NCBI GenBank assembly: GCA_903813345.2
Contig: CAIIXF020000010.1
Location: forward strand, 15,697,181-15,759,180
Reading direction: 5' to 3'
DNA: 62,000 nucleotides
DNA from: Owenia fusiformis
Lineage: Eukaryota > Annelida > Polychaeta > Sabellida > Oweniidae
In this document: positions 54,001-60,000 of the stretch, in pieces
How positions within the stretch are numbered: the first letter of the stretch is position 1
Layout of the letters: each line of letters starts with the position of its first letter
The notes under the pieces: model-generated
The model's input: only the letters and a program-made list of their open reading frames with translations
Database searches by the model: none
What the model was told of the DNA's origin: nothing
Made by a program: the position numbers and the translations under genes

Positions 54001-57000
54001 ACATTGTCTCGACATGTATTTTGTCATTAGAAGTAAACTCCAGGTGATTAAATTTCCACAATTTAAAAGTATTTATTTTAACAGTTAATTGATTTATGTT
54101 TCCTGCTATGATCACTTTTCTATTTGGATTTGGTTTCTTGGGCCTTATATCATTGTTTGCTTGAGTTACATTTGCTACGCCACTACTTGTACCTGCCTCT
54201 TGTTGGGTATCACTGGTTTTACGCTTTTGTTTACCTGGGATTTGTTTCCCCTTGCCATTATCATGACATTCATCGGCTTCTATAAAAAAATTTAATGTAA
54301 ACAAATCGTAGTACTACGAACTTCATTCATAAAATTGCGGATGGATTTTTATGAGCCTATTAACGCACATTTAACGTCCCGGTATACCAGAAAAAATAAT
54401 CCTTGGATCTAGCAGCGTAACACAAGCTCTGTGTTGAAGTAAGGTGATTTCTATATTTTAATGAATAAACTCAACAAAATGGCACATTTTACATATAAAG
54501 ATAAACTAACAGCATTTTGAAATTAACTAAATTGTTCCATGGAAATGAGGATGACGTCATTTTAGCGATCGACCATCTTGGATTTGGAATACAAATATTT
54601 TCTGATCACGTATAATTTTCAGAGTTTCTAAGATGAAAACGACAGATAAAAACGTGACACAATTAAAAATTCAATCGAGTTATCATAGTACTACGATATG
54701 TTTACCATTATTCTTTCTCTTAACTGGGAGAAAGCCAAATTTTGCGAATGGATTTGCCATCGTTTCAAATTCGCGCCAGTCGGATCTACTTAATGTGGCT
54801 TCTAAGCCGTGGTCTGATTGGTTCAAAAATAATTATTTTTCGAATGAACGCCAATCAAAACTTGCGTACTTTCCGTGGTCTGAAAACTAGGTCACCGGAA
54901 ATAAACATTGTGAAATGAGAATATTTATCGTTAGAACAATTTCATTTGAGAAGTCGAGCTGACGATCGCATAGAGATCTTCCTAAGGTAACTTTTTATGT
55001 TACTTGGGCATGTTACTAGGTAACTATTCAAGAAAATTAAGGAACTAATCGTTACTTTCGCAACGCTAATTTCGAACCCTGCATCAATCATCACCTGGCA
55101 GTAACTCCTGGTGAATAAGTGGAAACATCTAGCATTAGTATATTTTTAAGGTCTTGTATTAACCATATTTTCATTCTATTTAACCTGTTTTTCTTCTTTA
55201 TTCTACTTTAATCAATACTTCTGGTTCAAAATCTGTTTCATTCTTGTGTAAATTGTTAAAGGCTCATGCTTTGTTAAAATAATTTTAGAAATGAATTTGT
55301 AAAGCTAGTTAGAGTAATATGTACAGGGTGTCAAATAAATATGTTCTCCCCCTTGATTTCAAGAGTATGAACTTTTGTGTATAAAAGTGTACAAAGTGGA
55401 GCTAGCCATCTGAAACTTCTTGTAATGTTGCTCCATGGAGCCTAGTTTTAAGGTGCTAAAGAACAATTTAGATATCATACAGACAAAAAAGTTATGCAAC
55501 ATTTTAAAGATGTTGAAGTTAAGGGGGATATGTGCAACATTTGTGAATTATGCATAGTGTACACAAATGCTCAAGATGATGGAATATCCTTAGCAAAATT
55601 GACACTGGAATCAGGGATTTGCCATGATTATTTTGTGTGGCCCCGCAGTATATTGAAAACAAGACCCTTTAAATTAATTCATTGGGGAAAGATATAGCAT
55701 TTTGGAATAAGCACATCTAGATTATGGATGATGCCAAAAAACAAACGTTAGTTAGTTCATTGAAGATTGAAGTGAAACAGAACACATCGATATGGAACTT
55801 GATGAACAAATGTCTGTTGCGGAAATATCTATTTTTATTATAACAATTGGAGCAGATTATTGAACTTCTGATTAATCATGCTTTCAACTTGAATGCCATT
55901 CTAGGTGAATGGTTCTTGTATATACAGACAGAACCACTGAGATTGAACATACATGAATACTTTAAGAACATCTTTATCCCAGGGTCTGATTGGTTTATTG
56001 GGAAATTGCTATATCAAAATATAAAAACATTTATTTACCCAAGTGCCACCAACAGTTGTGAAAAAATCAAGTTATTTCATTATGGTTTAACCTCCCCTCT
56101 TCTCATATTATAAAATTTGAAAATATTTACTTGAGTTTAGCTTGAAAATCTACATCTTTAAAATACATAAATCAGAGCTGACTTTAATGGCAAAATGCAG
56201 GCAGGCATGAATAATTAATCCTTAAAGTACATAACATCTGATTTGTTTAATCCTGTGAAGAGACTTACAATAAAACATGTCTTAGTGAACACCTCTCTCT
56301 CATGAACACCTGTGTTTAGAGAACACCTCTTCAAGATATGTTTCACATAGACTACTGTATGAACACTTACACCTATATACTATACAGTGAACGCTTTTTT
56401 GTGGCTCCATAGGTGTTCACTATATACAGGTTTTACTGTAATTCATTACTAACTTCAACTATTGACAAATAACTCCTGTCATTGGCCTTAAATGAAACAA
56501 GTAGCATGTTGTTAAGTTTGAAGAGTAATTATTTACGATATGCGTGCTAGTTGAGAAATTACAATTCAGTCTGAATTCTTTTCATTTCATCAGTTAAATG
56601 GCAAAAGTTTTGTCTGTTTCTGCAATATATCCCATTTTGTGAAATGTTTCTGTCAATCTCATTTGAACTTGAAAGTAAATCTCAGTTTTGTCAACTTTAC
56701 CAGTAAGTTTTCAGGAAACCTGCAGTTTTATGAATAAAAGGTAATGGTTGATTACCTTTCAAACTTTTCAAATCAAATAAATGTTCTATATGATGCTGGT
56801 GAAATTCAAATTGACAGTAAAACATGTTGCTTATGGGATTATTTACAAAATATCTAGCTTTTAAAACAAAATGTTGAAAATATAAAAGATATGGTTTTAG
56901 ATTTAAAGTGTGAAATTATGAATTAGGAATAGAAATGGCCAATACAATATTTGAAAACATTTTTTTTTTATTTGTTAGCACTGTCTTCTCATTGTGATTC

Positions 57001-60000
57001 TCATTCTAATTGTATTGAACCGAAAGCCAAATGTATATTATGGGATAAAAGGTTATTTACCTGGATTGAATATGCAGTTTATTCCTCTGAAAATATCATA
57101 TTTTCCATTGGAATAAAACCTATATTGAATCCCTCCTAGTAAATAACCAAGATATTTATTTAGATACTCACATTTTTATACAGCATTTCTTTAGAATAGC
57201 ATGACATCTATATTCTGATCCACAAATTAATTTCAGATAGAAGGAACTTGAAAAGAAACATTATGGTCTGTATAAAACAATTAATGCCTAAAACTCTAAA
57301 GCATTACATAAGGTGTTTTTTTACATTTCCAGCATCGTTCTATGGAGACAGTCTGGTGCACCTCCCACTTCAAACAGCCAGCAGTAACACAAGGGTCCAG
57401 CTACAGTTCAAGACAGCGCGTGCCAACACCCTACTGCTCCTAGCTGCGGGAAATACAGACTACCTCGTTGTTGAGCTAAAACAAAGTATCGTACAAGTCC
57501 GTGTAGAACTTGGCTCTGGAGAGGCCATTATGACATCACCTCCTGGTTTAAAACTTAATGATTTACGTTGGCATTTTGTGGAAATACAAGTTGATAGTGG
57601 TATTGCAGCACTTGTTGTTGATAGAATTTTCCGGAATGCAGTTCGAACTCCAGGACGTTTGCGTGAGTTGAATATTCAGCAGGGACTATTTCTTGGAGGT
57701 TTGGGGACATTTAGTGATACATTCCTCGGAAATTTCCCAAGTTTTCGAGGTTGTTTACGATATGTGCTATATAATGCAAAGGATGTATTCTATGAAGCAA
57801 CCAAAGTTGGACACCCTTTAAATACATATGGCGTCACATGGGATTGTGCTCCAGAATTTTCTGCAACTTCTGGACAACCAATCAGTTTCATGGATGCATC
57901 ATCATACATAGCATTTAACAACTTCAATGTTAAAACCCAAGGAACTTTAACATTTGATATTAAAACTCGAAGTGAAGTTGGTGTGGTTGTGTATAACTCA
58001 GGTAGACAAACAAAGCAAGATTTTCTAGCATTAGAAATCATCAATGGGAAACTTCAGCTAAGTATGAACAAAGGGACTAGGCTATCAACTATTGAATCCA
58101 TGAAAATAATCAATGATGCAAAATGGCACTCTGTTGCTATAACAATAACCCCTGATGCAGCCAAACTCACAATAGATGGTGTTATCCAAATTCAGGATAC
58201 AGACGTTGATGAAATGTTGGAACTGATGGGACAGTTATACATCGGAGGGGTGGGGTTAAAATCTCGGGTTCATGCTCGTAAGAAAGGCTTAATCTCCCTC
58301 AACCAGTCAGGCATAGGAGCAGGCTCAATGGAAGGCTGCATCAAAAATGTTATTATGAATAACCGTGTGATCGGATTCAGAGAGGCTCAGATCTCCCATC
58401 ATGTCCAGCCTAACTGCAAGTGGGAGTACCCCTGTGTGAAAAACCCATGTGGGGGTGGGGAGAACATTCAGTGTGTGGAGGAGGGCAAGGTCGGGTATAG
58501 TTGCATTACAATGCCCCCTGTTGACCCTTTTTCTAGTTCTGAGTCACCTTCTAATCCCAAACGTATAGAGTTTCTGGAGATTCACCCTTTGACACTGAAG
58601 GAAGGGGAACATGGTGCTATAACTTCCAGTAATATTGATGTGACGCTTGATCTTGAAAGATATCGACTGAGGAAATCAGCTGTTATCTTCAGCATTGTGA
58701 ATTTACCAAAATTCGGAACAATAAATGTGGACATCAGTCAACGGCCTAGCAACCTGATGTTTACCCTATTGGATCTTAACAACCAGAAGGTCTCATATGA
58801 ACATGATGGCTCAGAGAATGCCCTTGATAGTATTGACTTTGAAGTTGAGATTTATGACCAAAATGAAGTTCTCCCAGCTTCCCTAAAACACAAGTACAGG
58901 TTTACATTAATGGTGAAAATCTCCACCATAAATGACCCCCCAGATATCTACCTGTTGCCCAATAATACTTTAACAATGGTCCAAGACACTAAAGCTGTAA
59001 TCACCAATAAGACCCTTCATGCTACTGACCCCGATACAGAACCAAGTAATCTCTTATTCACAGTCATCTATGTCGATTCAACAACTGGGGGACACTTTGA
59101 GAAACAAGGGGCGGTAGGGACGTTGACGCAATTCACCCAAGATGACATAAACAGAGGGAGAATCTCATTTGTTCATACTGCGGGGATTATGCAATATGTA
59201 GAAATTTATGTCAGCGATGGTACAGCTGAAAGTGAGACTGTTCGATTAAAAATCATGACTGAGAATTTATCATTAAATGTTGTCCGCAACACAGGATTGA
59301 TTCTTGCACAGGGTACATCAGCTCCAATATATCGTGAAAATTTAACGGCTCTGACTAGTTCTCCAATTAAAGATGCGGAAATTCGCTATCATTTGACAAG
59401 TCTTCCTCAGTATGGTGTTGTTCAGAGGTTACGTTACACAGACAACAGGTGGATGAGAGTTGAGACATTCTCACAAAGACATATAGACAGACATCGCATA
59501 AGGTATTTGAACAGTGATCCTTCCCGTACACAAAGAGACATCTTCAGTTTTACTGTCAAATGTATGGAGGCTGAAACCTCTGAACAAGACTTTGTTATAC
59601 GCTTCGTTGAAGTGAATCTAATGATAATACGTAATAATCCACTGCAACTTGATGGTGTCCAAGAAGGAAGAATCAATAGATCACATATGCTAGTACAGAC
59701 CAGTCTCTCAAGCCAGCGTCCTAGGGATATACAATACAACATGGTGGAGCTGCCCAAACAAGGTCATATATACAAACTCCCAAATGTGACAGCTGTTGTA
59801 TCCCAAGGAAGGAGGCTTGCTGTGGATGAAAATTTCTCCCAAGAGGACATCAATTTGGGACTGATACTTTACAGATTATCCAGAGTAGATTTTCATCCAA
59901 TACAAGACAGCTTTAACGTTCGACTCCTTGCCCCTGGAGCCAACCCCAAATCCCACACATTTAGAATCTTGTATTACCCAGAGGATACTGATACTATACT

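Larger units (their letters stand above)
12083..57332 (+). other. Predicted intron 1 of the CSPG4-like gene (about 45 kb)
   Basis: It is bounded by GTAAGT at 12083 and TTTCCAG at 57332. It contains essentially all the mobile elements listed below. I looked for other exons on both strands and saw none with convincing protein similarity. A short regulatory or alternative first exon cannot be excluded (see 46821-46886). Confidence 0.7.

Noticed and set aside
53048-55081. 53048 as the true left end of the hAT-like element
   Set aside because: Its flank (CCATAGA) does not match the right flank, whereas the outer end at 52647 shares CATCA with it. Kept only as an internal extra terminus.
57248-57332. 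In-frame ATG upstream of the large CSPG4-like exon as a start codon
   Set aside because: The segment lacks a signal peptide and ends in a strong polypyrimidine tract plus CAG acceptor, so it is intronic.
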